64,000 bases of DNA from an uncultured bacterium (GTDB lineage: Bacteria > Myxococcota_A > Bradymonadia > UBA7976 > VGTA01). Positions 43,976 to 52,930 of the stretch are shown one piece after another. The position numbers and the translations under genes are program-made. Numbering within the stretch: the first letter of the stretch is position 1; each line of letters opens with the position of its first letter. Location of the stretch: contig CALSSE010000011.1 in the NCBI GenBank assembly GCA_943788935.1, forward strand, positions 1-64,000. Direction: 5' to 3'. The notes under the pieces were generated by a model. It worked only from the letters and a program-made list of their open reading frames with translations. It did not search any database and was not told where the DNA came from.

Positions 43976-46345
43976 TTACTTAGAGGGCTTCTCAGCTGTT
44001 TTCTCAGCAGGCTTCTCAGCTGTCTTCTCAGCAGGCTTCTCAGCTGTCTTCTCAGCAGGCTTCTCAGCTGTCTTCTCAGCTGTCTTGCAGGTTGGGCAGC
44101 TCTGACAATCTTTATTATCGCAATCACTAGCCTTGTCGCAACCATTGCATTTAGCTTTGTCACATTGATCGCAATCTTGAGCGGATGTTGCTGAAGCAGC
44201 GGCGACGTTTTTATCGCAACAAGCGCTGTCAGAAATAGCTGAGTTGGGAAGAAGCGGCGCGATGACGAGCGCAACAACACTCATCAGCTTGACGAGAATG
44301 TTTAAGGATGGACCCGCAGTGTCTTTGAAAGGGTCACCTACGGTGTCACCAACAACAGAAGCATTGTGAGCAGGGGAGCCCTTCTCATGGAGCGTACCGT
44401 CTTCCATCTTATAGCCACCGCCCTCGAAGCTCTTCTTTGCGTTATCCCATGCGCCACCGGCGTTTGACATAAAGATCGCTAATAGAACACCTGAAGCGGT
44501 GACCCCGGCGAGGAGTCCACCGAGCGCTTCAGCTTCGAAGACAAAGCCTACGACTACAGGAGTGATTATAGCGAGTAGCCCTGGGGCGATCATCTGTCGA
44601 ATAGAGGCATTGGTTGAGATGGCGATACAGCTCTCGACATCAGGCTTAGCCGTACCCTCTCTAAGTCCCTCGATTTCGCGGAACTGACGACGAACCTCAG
44701 TGATCATATCCATCGCAGCGAGGCCAACAGCCTTCATCGCCATAGAAGAGAAGAGGAAGGGGAGCATCGCTCCAACAAAAAGGCCACCCATTACGAGTGG
44801 CTTAGAGACGTCAATACTGGTGATCCCAGATTGTTGCATAAAGGCTGCGAATAGAGCGAGAGCGGTCATCGCCGCTGAAGCGATCGCGAAGCCTTTACCG
44901 ATCGCCGCGGTGGTGTTACCTACCGCGTCGAGCTTGTCTGTGCGCTCACGAACCTCAGGCGCCTGGTGACTCATTTCTGCGATCCCACCAGCGTTGTCAG
45001 CGATAGGGCCATAGGCATCAACAGCGAGCTGAATACCGGTCGTTGAGAGCATGCCGAGAGCGGCGATCGCTACTCCGTAAAGTCCGGCAACGTTAGCCGC
45101 AGCTATGGTACCGGCAACGATGAGGAGGATGGGCCATACTGTAGATTCCATACCCAAACCGAGTCCAGCGATAATGTTGGTCGCCTCACCGGTCTTAGAT
45201 TGTTCAACGATCCCGTTGACAGGGTTCTTATCCATTGAGCAATAATAAGAGGTCACTAGACCGACAGCGACACCGACAGCTAGGCCGATGACAGTGGCGA
45301 TTCCCACAGCGTTGGCGTCAACAACGAGGTCTTTAAACTGAACGCCACCTTGAGGCCACATCCAATGAGCGAGGCCAAAGGTCGCTGCTGCCATAACTCC
45401 TGCAGCTCCGAACGCACCAGCGTCGAGAGCGTGCTGAGGGTTGCCACCCTCTTTCGTCTTAACGACAAAGGTCCCGAGGATAGAACAGATGATCCCCGCG
45501 GCAGCGATAAAGAGAGGTAGAAGTATTGGCTTAATTGCGTCAGCGTCAGAGAGAGCTGAACCGCCGACGGCGGCCGCGCCAAGACCAAGGACCATGGTGC
45601 CGATAATCGCGCCGACATAGCTCTCAAAGAGGTCAGCACCCATACCCGCGACATCACCGACATTGTCACCAACGTTATCAGCGATGGTAGCGGGGTTACG
45701 AGGATCGTCTTCAGGGAGACCTGCCTCAACCTTGCCTACGAGGTCTGCCCCGACGTCCGCTGCCTTGGTGTAGATACCACCGCCGACGCGGGCGAAGAGA
45801 GCGATCGAAGATGCACCCATAGAGAAACCAGTGATCACGTTGAGGGTCATCTCTGTATTACCTTCGAAGAGGCCAGAGAATCCCAAGAAGAGGGTCCCTA
45901 GTCCAAGCAAGGCGAGCCCAACGACGCTCATTCCCATGACGGCACCGCCGCTGAAGGCAACATTGAGCGCTTCAGAGAGAGAGTTACGCGCCGCAGCGGT
46001 TGTTCGAACGTTAGCGTTAGTCGCTACGATCATACCAAAATAACCAGCGAGGCCCGACGCGACTGCACCGACTACGAAAGCGACCGCGATCATAGGGCTA
46101 CGGTTAACGCCGCTCATGTTGGCGAAGGCCAAGAGGACGGCGATGACGACTACGAAGAGGCTGAGTACTTTGTACTCAGCCTTTAGGAAGGCGATCGCGC
46201 CGTTTTGGATGAGGGTCGCGATGTCCTTCATCTCATCAGTACCTGCGTCTTGTTTATTGACCCACTCTGCTTTGAAATAAGCGTAGATCAATGCCAAGAC
46301 ACCAGCAGCCGGGATGGCATAGAGGATGGTGGTGGTGTTATCCAA
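43976..46345 (-). CDS. hppA: Membrane-bound ion-pumping pyrophosphatase with Cys-rich tail
   Basis: It couples PPi hydrolysis to ion pumping across the inner membrane. Catalytic segments are [35 protein letters not shown] and [20 protein letters not shown]. Ala follows GNTT in [13 protein letters not shown], as in K+-dependent members, and DLFESYVG in helix 6 places Glu as in Na+-pumping types. The pumped ion is inferred, not shown. Residues 700-789 are extra: ten Cys ([18 protein letters not shown]) then KTAEKPAE repeats. The start is TTG 46345 with AGGAG 7 nt upstream. Confidence 0.96.
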   Translation of the reverse strand: MDNTTTILYAIPAAGVLALIYAYFKAEWVNKQDAGTDEMKDIATLIQNGAIAFLKAEYKVLSLFVVVIAVLLAFANMSGVNRSPMIAVAFVVGAVASGLAGYFGMIVATNANVRTTAAARNSLSEALNVAFSGGAVMGMSVVGLALLGLGTLFLGFSGLFEGNTEMTLNVITGFSMGASSIALFARVGGGIYTKAADVGADLVGKVEAGLPEDDPRNPATIADNVGDNVGDVAGMGADLFESYVGAIIGTMVLGLGAAAVGGSALSDADAIKPILLPLFIAAAGIICSILGTFVVKTKEGGNPQHALDAGAFGAAGVMAAATFGLAHWMWPQGGVQFKDLVVDANAVGIATVIGLAVGVAVGLVTSYYCSMDKNPVNGIVEQSKTGEATNIIAGLGLGMESTVWPILLIVAGTIAAANVAGLYGVAIAALGMLSTTGIQLAVDAYGPIADNAGGIAEMSHQAPEVRERTDKLDAVGNTTAAIGKGFAIASAAMTALALFAAFMQQSGITSIDVSKPLVMGGLFVGAMLPFLFSSMAMKAVGLAAMDMITEVRRQFREIEGLREGTAKPDVESCIAISTNASIRQMIAPGLLAIITPVVVGFVFEAEALGGLLAGVTASGVLLAIFMSNAGGAWDNAKKSFEGGGYKMEDGTLHEKGSPAHNASVVGDTVGDPFKDTAGPSLNILVKLMSVVALVIAPLLPNSAISDSACCDKNVAAASATSAQDCDQCDKAKCNGCDKASDCDNKDCQSCPTCKTAEKTAEKPAEKTAEKPAEKTAEKPAEKTAEKPSK
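43991..44086. repeat. 24-bp tandem repeat encoding KTAEKPAE units
   Basis: Four 24-bp units near CTCAGCTGTCTTCTCAGCAGGCTT (for example 44015-44038 and 44039-44062 identical) code for the Lys/Glu/Pro-rich end of the pyrophosphatase on the minus strand. Confidence 0.9.
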
Positions 46346-46501
46346 TGTGTCTCTCCTGAAAGGTGTGAATAGAGAGCTTTACGTCAATTGAAGCTCTACT
46401 GTGAAACTGAAAAAAATAGATTAAAGATGAGGTTTTGTATGCAAGTCACGCTCAAATGTCTACCTTAAACCGATTAAAAGATAATGACTCGCTAGAGATG
46501 T

Positions 46502-47095
46502 TCAATCCCCTGATGGGATAAGATGAGGGCGAGCGTGAATACTGTTCATCGCTTTTCGAGGCCCCTCGTCGATCACTTGAGCGATATCATCTGCCGCTCT
46601 CCTGCACAGGTCGCTTAACCAAGGAGACTCATCACTAGGGAAACTTTTAAGTACATAGTCGCTCACCGAGCCATATTTAGGTCTCCCTATTCCGACTCGT
46701 AACCGAATAAAATCTTTAGTGCCGATGGAGGCAATAATCGACTTTAGTCCATTATGTCCAGCGTGCCCCCCCCCGACTTTGACTCTAAGAGTAGCGAAGG
46801 GGAATTCTAGCTCATCATGAACGATGATTAGCCTTGAGGGAGGGATCTTAAAGAAGAGGGCGCAGGGCGCGATACTCTTACCGCTAAGATTCATAAAGGT
46901 TTGAGGCTTAAGCAGGGTGATCGGTTCCCCTGAACTCAATCGCCCCTGACCATAAATACCGTTGAACTTTTGTTGGGTGCATTGGATCCCAAGCTGATCG
47001 GCGAGCGCGTCTATCACCATAAAGCCAATATTATGACGAGTGTTCACATATTGTGGACCAGGGTTACCGAGACCTACAATGAGTGTTCTCTCCAT
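46502..47095 (-). CDS. pth: Peptidyl-tRNA hydrolase
   Basis: It releases peptides from prematurely dropped peptidyl-tRNA. The visible signature is VGLGNPGPQYVNTRHNIGFM with the catalytic His, then FMNLSGKS and HDELEFPFATLRVKVGGGHA, and RLRVGIGRP. I chose ATG 47095 because it gives the normal METLIVGLGNPG-type N-terminus and has GGAG about 10 nt upstream; the ATG at 47125 has no ribosome site. Third in the prs-rplY-pth cluster. Confidence 0.95.
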   Translation of the reverse strand: MERTLIVGLGNPGPQYVNTRHNIGFMVIDALADQLGIQCTQQKFNGIYGQGRLSSGEPITLLKPQTFMNLSGKSIAPCALFFKIPPSRLIIVHDELEFPFATLRVKVGGGHAGHNGLKSIIASIGTKDFIRLRVGIGRPKYGSVSDYVLKSFPSDESPWLSDLCRRAADDIAQVIDEGPRKAMNSIHARPHLIPSGD

Positions 47096-47292
47096 AACAG
47101 TAGTCTCCAAGATACGGTTAAGCATCTAATATTGGGTCGATGACCTCTGAAGTTGTCGACCGGGATCCCCGACCAAAGTCATGATAGAAAGAGGTTCAGT
47201 GTGTTCATAACACCCGTATGGTCAGCAACCCTCATTTATGAGTCGTTGAGGAGCTCTGAGGGTAGATGGCATACGCTACGATAACCTCAGTT

Positions 47293-47862
47293 TTAGGCCT
47301 TCGCACCACCACGAGGAGCTGCGACCTTAAAGATCACAAAGTCTCGATCAAAGATGAGTTGAGCCTCACCTGTATTAAGCTGGCTCGCTGTGATCTGCTC
47401 GCCCTGATTGATCGGCCCCATATCGATAGTGATCTCTGCAGGGATGATCTTTGGAAGGCCACGGACGGTCACCTCACGGTAAGGTCGACTAGCTCGACCA
47501 CCAGTAGAGACACCGATCGATCGACCGACGAAATTGAGAGGGACGACCGCATCGATCGTTTTCTCTGGGTTTGGACAGACGATGTCAATATGGAGAATTT
47601 GACGGCTCACTGGGTGGCGTTGAAGCTCGCGGAGTAGTACCTTGTTAGGTTGCTCTTTGCCGTCGATCTCGAGTGAGAAGTAGCCATTGATGCCTTTAGG
47701 GTTGGCAAGGGCCTGCTCCAAATGTTTTGGATTGAGGCTGACAGGCTGGCTCTCAGCTTCAAAACCGTAGAATATAGCGGGGATCATCCCCGCATTACGG
47801 ACCTTCTTGGCGGCCTCTTTGCCAAGGCCCGAACGGCTCTCTGCGCTGATTTTAATGCTCAT
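47293..47862 (-). CDS. rplY: Ribosomal protein L25 (CTC/TL5 type)
   Basis: A 5S rRNA-binding protein of the large subunit. It has an N-terminal L25 domain at 1-92 (AKKVRNAGMIPAIFYG, LRELQRHPVSRQILHID) and a C-terminal TL5 beta domain at about 100-180 (VPLNFVGRSIGVSTGG, IDMGPINQGEQITASQL). The usual acidic extension of the longer CTC forms is short. It lies 37 nt after prs and about 200 nt before pth, an arrangement found across many bacteria. Confidence 0.94.
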   Translation of the reverse strand: MSIKISAESRSGLGKEAAKKVRNAGMIPAIFYGFEAESQPVSLNPKHLEQALANPKGINGYFSLEIDGKEQPNKVLLRELQRHPVSRQILHIDIVCPNPEKTIDAVVPLNFVGRSIGVSTGGRASRPYREVTVRGLPKIIPAEITIDMGPINQGEQITASQLNTGEAQLIFDRDFVIFKVAAPRGGAKA

Positions 47863-47898
47863 AACTTAATATTCCCTTCTTATATGGTTAGCTTAACG

Positions 47899-48873
47899 TC
47901 AGTCGAAAAGGGATGAGACTGAGTTAAGATCATGGATTCTGCGTATCGCCTCAGCGAAAAGTGGGGCCACTGATAAGACGTGAATCTTCTCACAGGCGTC
48001 CCCTTCTTCACTGAGTGGGATTGTATTAGTGACGATCACTTGATCAATCACGCTCTCGGAGAGCCTCTGAATGGCCGGGCCAGAGAGGACCGGATGAGTG
48101 GAGACTGCGAGGACTCTATTGGCGCCTCTCTCTTTCAGGACTTGAGCCGCTTGACAGATCGTACCCGCGGTATCGATCATATCATCTACGAGAACGACGT
48201 CGCCGCCTTTTACATCTCCAATGACATTCATCACTTCAGCGACATTGGGCGCGGAGCGTCTCTTATCAACGATGGCGAGGCTAGCGTTAAGATGTTTAGC
48301 GTAGGTACGGGCTCGCTCAACACCACCTGCATCCGGACTGACGACGATTGGATTGTCTAAGTTTAACGATCGAACATAGGGATTGACGATGGGGCTAGCG
48401 TAAAGGTGATCAACAGGGCCGTTGAAGAAGCCTTGGATCTGCCCAGCATGTAACTCCATGGAGATGATTCTGTCTGCGCCTGCCGCCGCCAAAAGGTCAG
48501 TGATCAGCCTCGCCGAGATAGGAGCCCTGGGCGCTGCTTTACGATCTTGTCTAGCGTAGCCAAAGTAAGGGATGACCGCTGAAATTGATCCTGCAGAAGC
48601 GCGTTTTAGCGCGTCAAACATGATCAGCATCTCCATCAAGTTGTCATTTACAGGAGTACAGGTAGATTGAACGACATATACGTCAGCGCCTCTTACGGAC
48701 TCATCGATCTCGACTCGAATCTCACCATCACTGAACCGGCTGACTCTAGCTCTACCGACTCCGGTCCCTAAATAGTCTGCGACCTCTTGAGTAAAGATAG
48801 GGTTTGAGTTCCCGGAGAACACCTTAATCGGTCGACTTAGTTGGTCGGTGAAGTGTGTATTTTTAGGAATCAC
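47899..48873 (-). CDS. prs: Ribose-phosphate pyrophosphokinase (PRPP synthetase)
   Basis: It makes PRPP from ribose 5-phosphate and ATP. Family landmarks are KVFSGNSNPIFTQEVADYLG, the SRFSDGEIRVEI loop, PYFGYARQDRKAAPRAPISA, and the PRPP loop VVLVDDMIDTAGTI. 324 residues, slightly longer than the usual about 315 because of a 15-residue N-terminal extension. The start is GTG 48873 with AAGG very close upstream, so the start is less certain than the rest. Confidence 0.96.
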   Translation of the reverse strand: MIPKNTHFTDQLSRPIKVFSGNSNPIFTQEVADYLGTGVGRARVSRFSDGEIRVEIDESVRGADVYVVQSTCTPVNDNLMEMLIMFDALKRASAGSISAVIPYFGYARQDRKAAPRAPISARLITDLLAAAGADRIISMELHAGQIQGFFNGPVDHLYASPIVNPYVRSLNLDNPIVVSPDAGGVERARTYAKHLNASLAIVDKRRSAPNVAEVMNVIGDVKGGDVVLVDDMIDTAGTICQAAQVLKERGANRVLAVSTHPVLSGPAIQRLSESVIDQVIVTNTIPLSEEGDACEKIHVLSVAPLFAEAIRRIHDLNSVSSLFD

Positions 48874-49031
48874 AGCCTTGGGCTTTCTGAGTAATATTAG
48901 GCCTTTATTGCCGAGTTCGTCTCCTCACTATAGAGTGACGCTATATGAGGAGAGGCGACAAGATTCAGCCTGTTATCATAGGAGAGAGGATGCTGTCAAT
49001 AAACTCCTATCATCAACTTCATGTCAGCGCT

Positions 49032-51071
49032 TTATCCAAACAGCTTGAGGGCGTGAAGAATGTGGATGAGTAACAGTAAAAATGTCAACTGACCTACACC
49101 GACATGGACTACACGATAGGACTTAAGCGCTCTAGAGAGCCATCGTGCTCTAGTAGCGCCTCGCTTCAGTCTCGCCCTCTTTTTTAAGAGCTTTAAAATC
49201 GCCTCCGCTTCTCCCGAGCGAGCTTGCCCTTCGACCTCGCGCTTTAACTGATCGATTTGCTCTTCTTGAGACTTATTCTTTCTGACCAACTGAGTGATCT
49301 CTGACCATACCCGGGTGAGGCTCATTCGATCCTGGTCTTCGCTGGCAGCGCGTAGCTCAAGCTCATCATCTGCGACTTGATTAAGGGCTGCTTGTAACTG
49401 ATCAATCTTCATCATCATCGTATACCCCTGACGACGATCTTGAAAGCGAGTTTCAATGTCTTGATTGACCGCTTGTAGTTCGACCTCAACCTCTCCCATC
49501 GTCATCTCCCGACCGGCTTGGGTCCTAGGGATGTAGAAGACAAGATATCGACCGATGACTCCGCTGATCATGGTGATCGTGAAGAGGGTGAAGGTGCTCA
49601 CCGCGATCGGCTCTCTCCAGCTGAAAGCAGTATGATAGAAGCCGAGTATAAAACCGATGAACCCAAACCAAACGTGTACCTCAAACCACAGCTGTACCGA
49701 GCCAAGTCTGGGAGCGAGCTTTCGACCGATGGTATATGTCTGAGTGATAAGCATACACCCGGTAGCGATGTATCCAAGCATATGGCCAAAGGCTTTACCG
49801 GCGCGCAGAGGCTTCTCGAAATCAATATCGTTTGCGACCCAACCCCATTCATAGAATAGATGAGCAAAACAGAGCATAGGAGCCCATACTCGAGTTAGGC
49901 ATTCATAGCTGATGAGGATGAAGACAAGCGCGGTGATCGCGATCCCCCAAGGGCGAACCGCTAGCGCTGAGTCTTCAGGGGACACGACCTGATCAAACCC
50001 GGGGTTCTTGTGAACATTAAATTGTTCCCAATGATCGAATAGATTGGGGCCATCTACCTGGAAAAGAGCTCCAGTCGGACACGCTGTGACGCAGGCTTGG
50101 TCTTCATAGCCAGTACAGTTATCGCACTTTTGAGCGATCTGCTTACCTCTCGCCTCTGGGTCACGATCAGTAAAGTAACGATCCATATCGAGAGTGTCGA
50201 TGGGATGCATTTGGATGGCATTGAAGGAGCATCCCTTACTGCATGCTGCGCAACCGACGCAATTATCTGAGATGACGATTTCCCCACTCATTTCGTGACG
50301 GGTAATATGACCATATTTACACTTATCCATACACTCGGGAACCACGCAGTTATGGCAATTGTTTGGGATCTCAGTAATCCCATATTTCACTTCACTGGCC
50401 CCTAATCGATCGGTCCCATGTCGATCTTGACAGGCGGTATAGCACCCATCACACTCGATACAGATATCCATTCGCTTAATCTTCACTCGTCGGGCGAAGG
50501 TCAAGCGCTCTTTGACAAAGAAGGAAGCGATCTCTCTCTGGAACTCATCATTAAACCGAGTGGATTGTCTTTGAGTTACGGCGCGAACCATCTCACTGAA
50601 CTCTGTGCGAAAATCATCAGATTTACTTAGGAGATAGTTGAGCTCTTGGTAGGTAAAAGAGAGGACGACTGCTGGACACATGGCTCTCACTTCAAGAGTG
50701 GAGCTGGCTCTATCCTCTGCCGCTATATGTAGCTTTTGAATATAGGCTTCACCTACACTCAGATAAGCGCTGACCTCCTCGGTGGCCCGCTCGCCCTGTC
50801 CTTGATAACGATAGATTGCGAGATCACCGGAGAGAGGAATATAAACCGGAGAGAACTGCTCATCTTGGGGTGAACCTTGATAGAGGGCTTCTCCCCTTTT
50901 GAAAGAGAGTCTTTGAAGTCGAGGCGCGATCTTGGTCCGCGTTTGAAGATCTAAAGTAGAGAAAATAGGTATCGTAGAGAGGAACTCAGGGTCGACCTTG
51001 ACGTCAACGGACGACTGTTTCTCTCGTTTACTCCTCTTTGCCCGTTTAGATTTAACTCTCAGTGAGTCCAC
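49032..51071 (-). CDS. cNMP-binding domain / ferredoxin / transmembrane redox protein
   Basis: An unusual multi-domain protein. Residues about 30-155 are a cyclic-nucleotide-binding (CRP-like) domain (FSTLDLQTRTKIAPRLQRLS). About 200-345 are Cys clusters of 4Fe-4S ferredoxin type (CIECDGCYTACQ, CVGCAACSKGCSFN, CDNCTGYEDQACVTACPTGA). About 375-550 form several membrane helices with paired His residues (VHVWFGFIGFILGFYH), as in ferric-reductase/b-type cytochromes. A coiled coil and a final TM helix follow. GTG 51071 lies one base after the upstream stop with GAGGGG before it; a TTG at 51104 is an alternative. The partner and substrate are unknown. Confidence 0.8.
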   Translation of the reverse strand: MDSLRVKSKRAKRSKREKQSSVDVKVDPEFLSTIPIFSTLDLQTRTKIAPRLQRLSFKRGEALYQGSPQDEQFSPVYIPLSGDLAIYRYQGQGERATEEVSAYLSVGEAYIQKLHIAAEDRASSTLEVRAMCPAVVLSFTYQELNYLLSKSDDFRTEFSEMVRAVTQRQSTRFNDEFQREIASFFVKERLTFARRVKIKRMDICIECDGCYTACQDRHGTDRLGASEVKYGITEIPNNCHNCVVPECMDKCKYGHITRHEMSGEIVISDNCVGCAACSKGCSFNAIQMHPIDTLDMDRYFTDRDPEARGKQIAQKCDNCTGYEDQACVTACPTGALFQVDGPNLFDHWEQFNVHKNPGFDQVVSPEDSALAVRPWGIAITALVFILISYECLTRVWAPMLCFAHLFYEWGWVANDIDFEKPLRAGKAFGHMLGYIATGCMLITQTYTIGRKLAPRLGSVQLWFEVHVWFGFIGFILGFYHTAFSWREPIAVSTFTLFTITMISGVIGRYLVFYIPRTQAGREMTMGEVEVELQAVNQDIETRFQDRRQGYTMMMKIDQLQAALNQVADDELELRAASEDQDRMSLTRVWSEITQLVRKNKSQEEQIDQLKREVEGQARSGEAEAILKLLKKRARLKRGATRARWLSRALKSYRVVHVGVGQLTFLLLLIHILHALKLFG

Positions 51072-51072
51072 T

Positions 51073-52686
51073 TCAGAAGATCCCCTCTCCACAGGTCGCG
51101 TCAAAGTCTAGCCCAAGGTCACCGAGTATTAAGCTGAGATCATTACAGGTCTGCTCAGGGTGACAGGCGATTCGATCGGGAGAGAGAGGATCCATGGGAT
51201 TCACTTTGGCACAGGTACAGTTTGAGGGAAGGGTAGGGTCGAGGAAAGACAAAGCGTTAGGCACACATTGACCACCCGGGGCACAGACCGCGTCACCGCT
51301 TAGGTCGCAGGTCCCATCTATATTATAACATTGTCCGGTGTCAGCGTTACACCCCATAACATCGGGGAGCGCGCAATCCATGTTGCTTGTACATCCAGGG
51401 GTACAGCGCCCAGTGCCCATGTCACAGGTGGAACCACGCTGGCATTCAACACCAGCGCAAGGGCTGTACTGGCAACTGTATGAGTTGTCGCTGGTGTTAC
51501 AAGTGTTTCGCGCAGGACAATCGCTATCTTGGAAGCACTCGACACAGGTCCCGTTGAAGCATAGACCGCCACCTTGACAATCGCTGTCGACGAGACACAT
51601 TCCATTAGGGAGGGCATCGGTACAGGTGAAGGTCATCTGGTCACATCTCAGGCCTTCCGCACAAGGAGCGGTAGGTCCACACTCCGCGCAACGACTCTCA
51701 CTTGGAATACAATAAGGGGTCGCTCCTTCACAAGTTCCTGCACAGGGGTCGCATATACCACTGTCAGGGATGCATCCACCATCGGTACATGTCGTCCCCT
51801 CAGGACAGCCTTGCTCACAACTCTGAACACAAGCAGCGTTGTTGCCTATGGTACGGCAAATGCCGTTATTGGCACAGCCAGCGTCTTCAGTACAGTTACC
51901 ACAGAGAGCTTGTGGCGGCCCGCATGCCCCACTCGTTGTATTACAGAACTCGCCGCTAGGACACGGCGTTTGTTGGCAAGCGGCGCACTCGAAGTTATTG
52001 GGGATACATTGGCTTAGCGTCGTGAAGCAATTGTAACCTGTGGGACACTCACTATCCTCAGCGCAGGTGGTGGTACAGAAATTCCCTTCTCCAATCGCTG
52101 TACACTTAGCATCACTCCCCAATGAAGAGCACACCGCGTCGTTAGCGCAGGGCATACAGAGATTCGCTTCGGTAGGGGTCATGGTCATATCTACAGGAGG
52201 AGTACTCCCCCCCGTGCCCATATCCATCATCACGATCGGAGTATCACACATTATCGCGCAGAGACCTTCGCAGCATGCTCCACCTTCTGGAGCCATCGCG
52301 CAGTCTGTATCACTCATGCATGAGGTCGGGCTAGTGACTTGGCTGCAGCTGTAGAGATAGGGACCGCTATCATTGCAGATAAACCCTTCAGCGCACTCCA
52401 AAAGCGCACCATTGAGTTGATCACCACACTCTTTCGCCGAGCATTGATTGAGGTCGGATAAACATGTGCGTCCAGAGCCTGGACATTCACTGATACTCTG
52501 ACAAGGAACAGCAGAGCAGGAGCTCGCAGCGCATATTTCACCGCGAGAGCAATCTTGGTCTGACGAGCAAGATTGCTCATCTTCACTGTCACAGGAGAAT
52601 AATCCCAGGGATATGATCAGACTAGTCACTGCGAGCAGTACTGGTCTTAGTAAAGTCTCTCGTTTGGAGTCATTTAAGCTAAACAT
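51073..52686 (-). CDS. Cys-rich repeat lipoprotein
   Basis: A 537-residue lipoprotein of unknown function. The signal ends in ISLGLFSCDSEDEQ, giving a lipidated Cys near residue 32. Nearly the whole mature protein consists of short Cys-rich modules, for example CSSDQDCSRGEICAASSC, CASDSECPTGYNCF-like and CTSNMDCALPD forms, with many Cys per 40 residues. It presumably forms disulfides outside the cell. The redox gene begins one base after its stop, so the two may be co-transcribed. Confidence 0.85.
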   Translation of the reverse strand: MFSLNDSKRETLLRPVLLAVTSLIISLGLFSCDSEDEQSCSSDQDCSRGEICAASSCSAVPCQSISECPGSGRTCLSDLNQCSAKECGDQLNGALLECAEGFICNDSGPYLYSCSQVTSPTSCMSDTDCAMAPEGGACCEGLCAIMCDTPIVMMDMGTGGSTPPVDMTMTPTEANLCMPCANDAVCSSLGSDAKCTAIGEGNFCTTTCAEDSECPTGYNCFTTLSQCIPNNFECAACQQTPCPSGEFCNTTSGACGPPQALCGNCTEDAGCANNGICRTIGNNAACVQSCEQGCPEGTTCTDGGCIPDSGICDPCAGTCEGATPYCIPSESRCAECGPTAPCAEGLRCDQMTFTCTDALPNGMCLVDSDCQGGGLCFNGTCVECFQDSDCPARNTCNTSDNSYSCQYSPCAGVECQRGSTCDMGTGRCTPGCTSNMDCALPDVMGCNADTGQCYNIDGTCDLSGDAVCAPGGQCVPNALSFLDPTLPSNCTCAKVNPMDPLSPDRIACHPEQTCNDLSLILGDLGLDFDATCGEGIF

Positions 52687-52930
52687 AATGATGCTACTTT
52701 CTACAGGGGCGCACGAAAGGAATGATCTCTATTATAATATATTTGATGACTCTACAGTAAAGATCACTTGGGTTATCGTATAGACTTAGGTACTTTTAAC
52801 TCGAAACATACTCAAGCCTCTTTTAGGTATCTAGAGCAGAAAGTGACAGATGAGTCGCAGTAAAACAGCTCTATCTTCTACTCATTAGTGCGCCTCTCGT
52901 GAGACGAGTACGCTACATGGATTCATAAGA

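Noticed and set aside
43954-44280. Arg/Leu-rich minus-strand frame overlapping the pyrophosphatase tail
   Set aside because: A shifted reading of the 24-bp repeats in hppA. The hppA frame has the conserved motifs.
47266-47637. 123-codon + strand frame opposite rplY
   Set aside because: It is antisense to the conserved L25 gene and shows no family features.
48920-48955. Imperfect palindrome CCTCACTATAG...CTATATGAGG as terminator of the redox gene
   Set aside because: The stem has a mismatch or bulge and no T-run on the minus strand, so it does not meet terminator criteria.
51318-52592. Cys-containing frames on both strands in the 537-residue lipoprotein
   Set aside because: Only the lipoprotein frame has a signal peptide and regular Cys spacing. 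The others are by-products of the Cys codon pattern.
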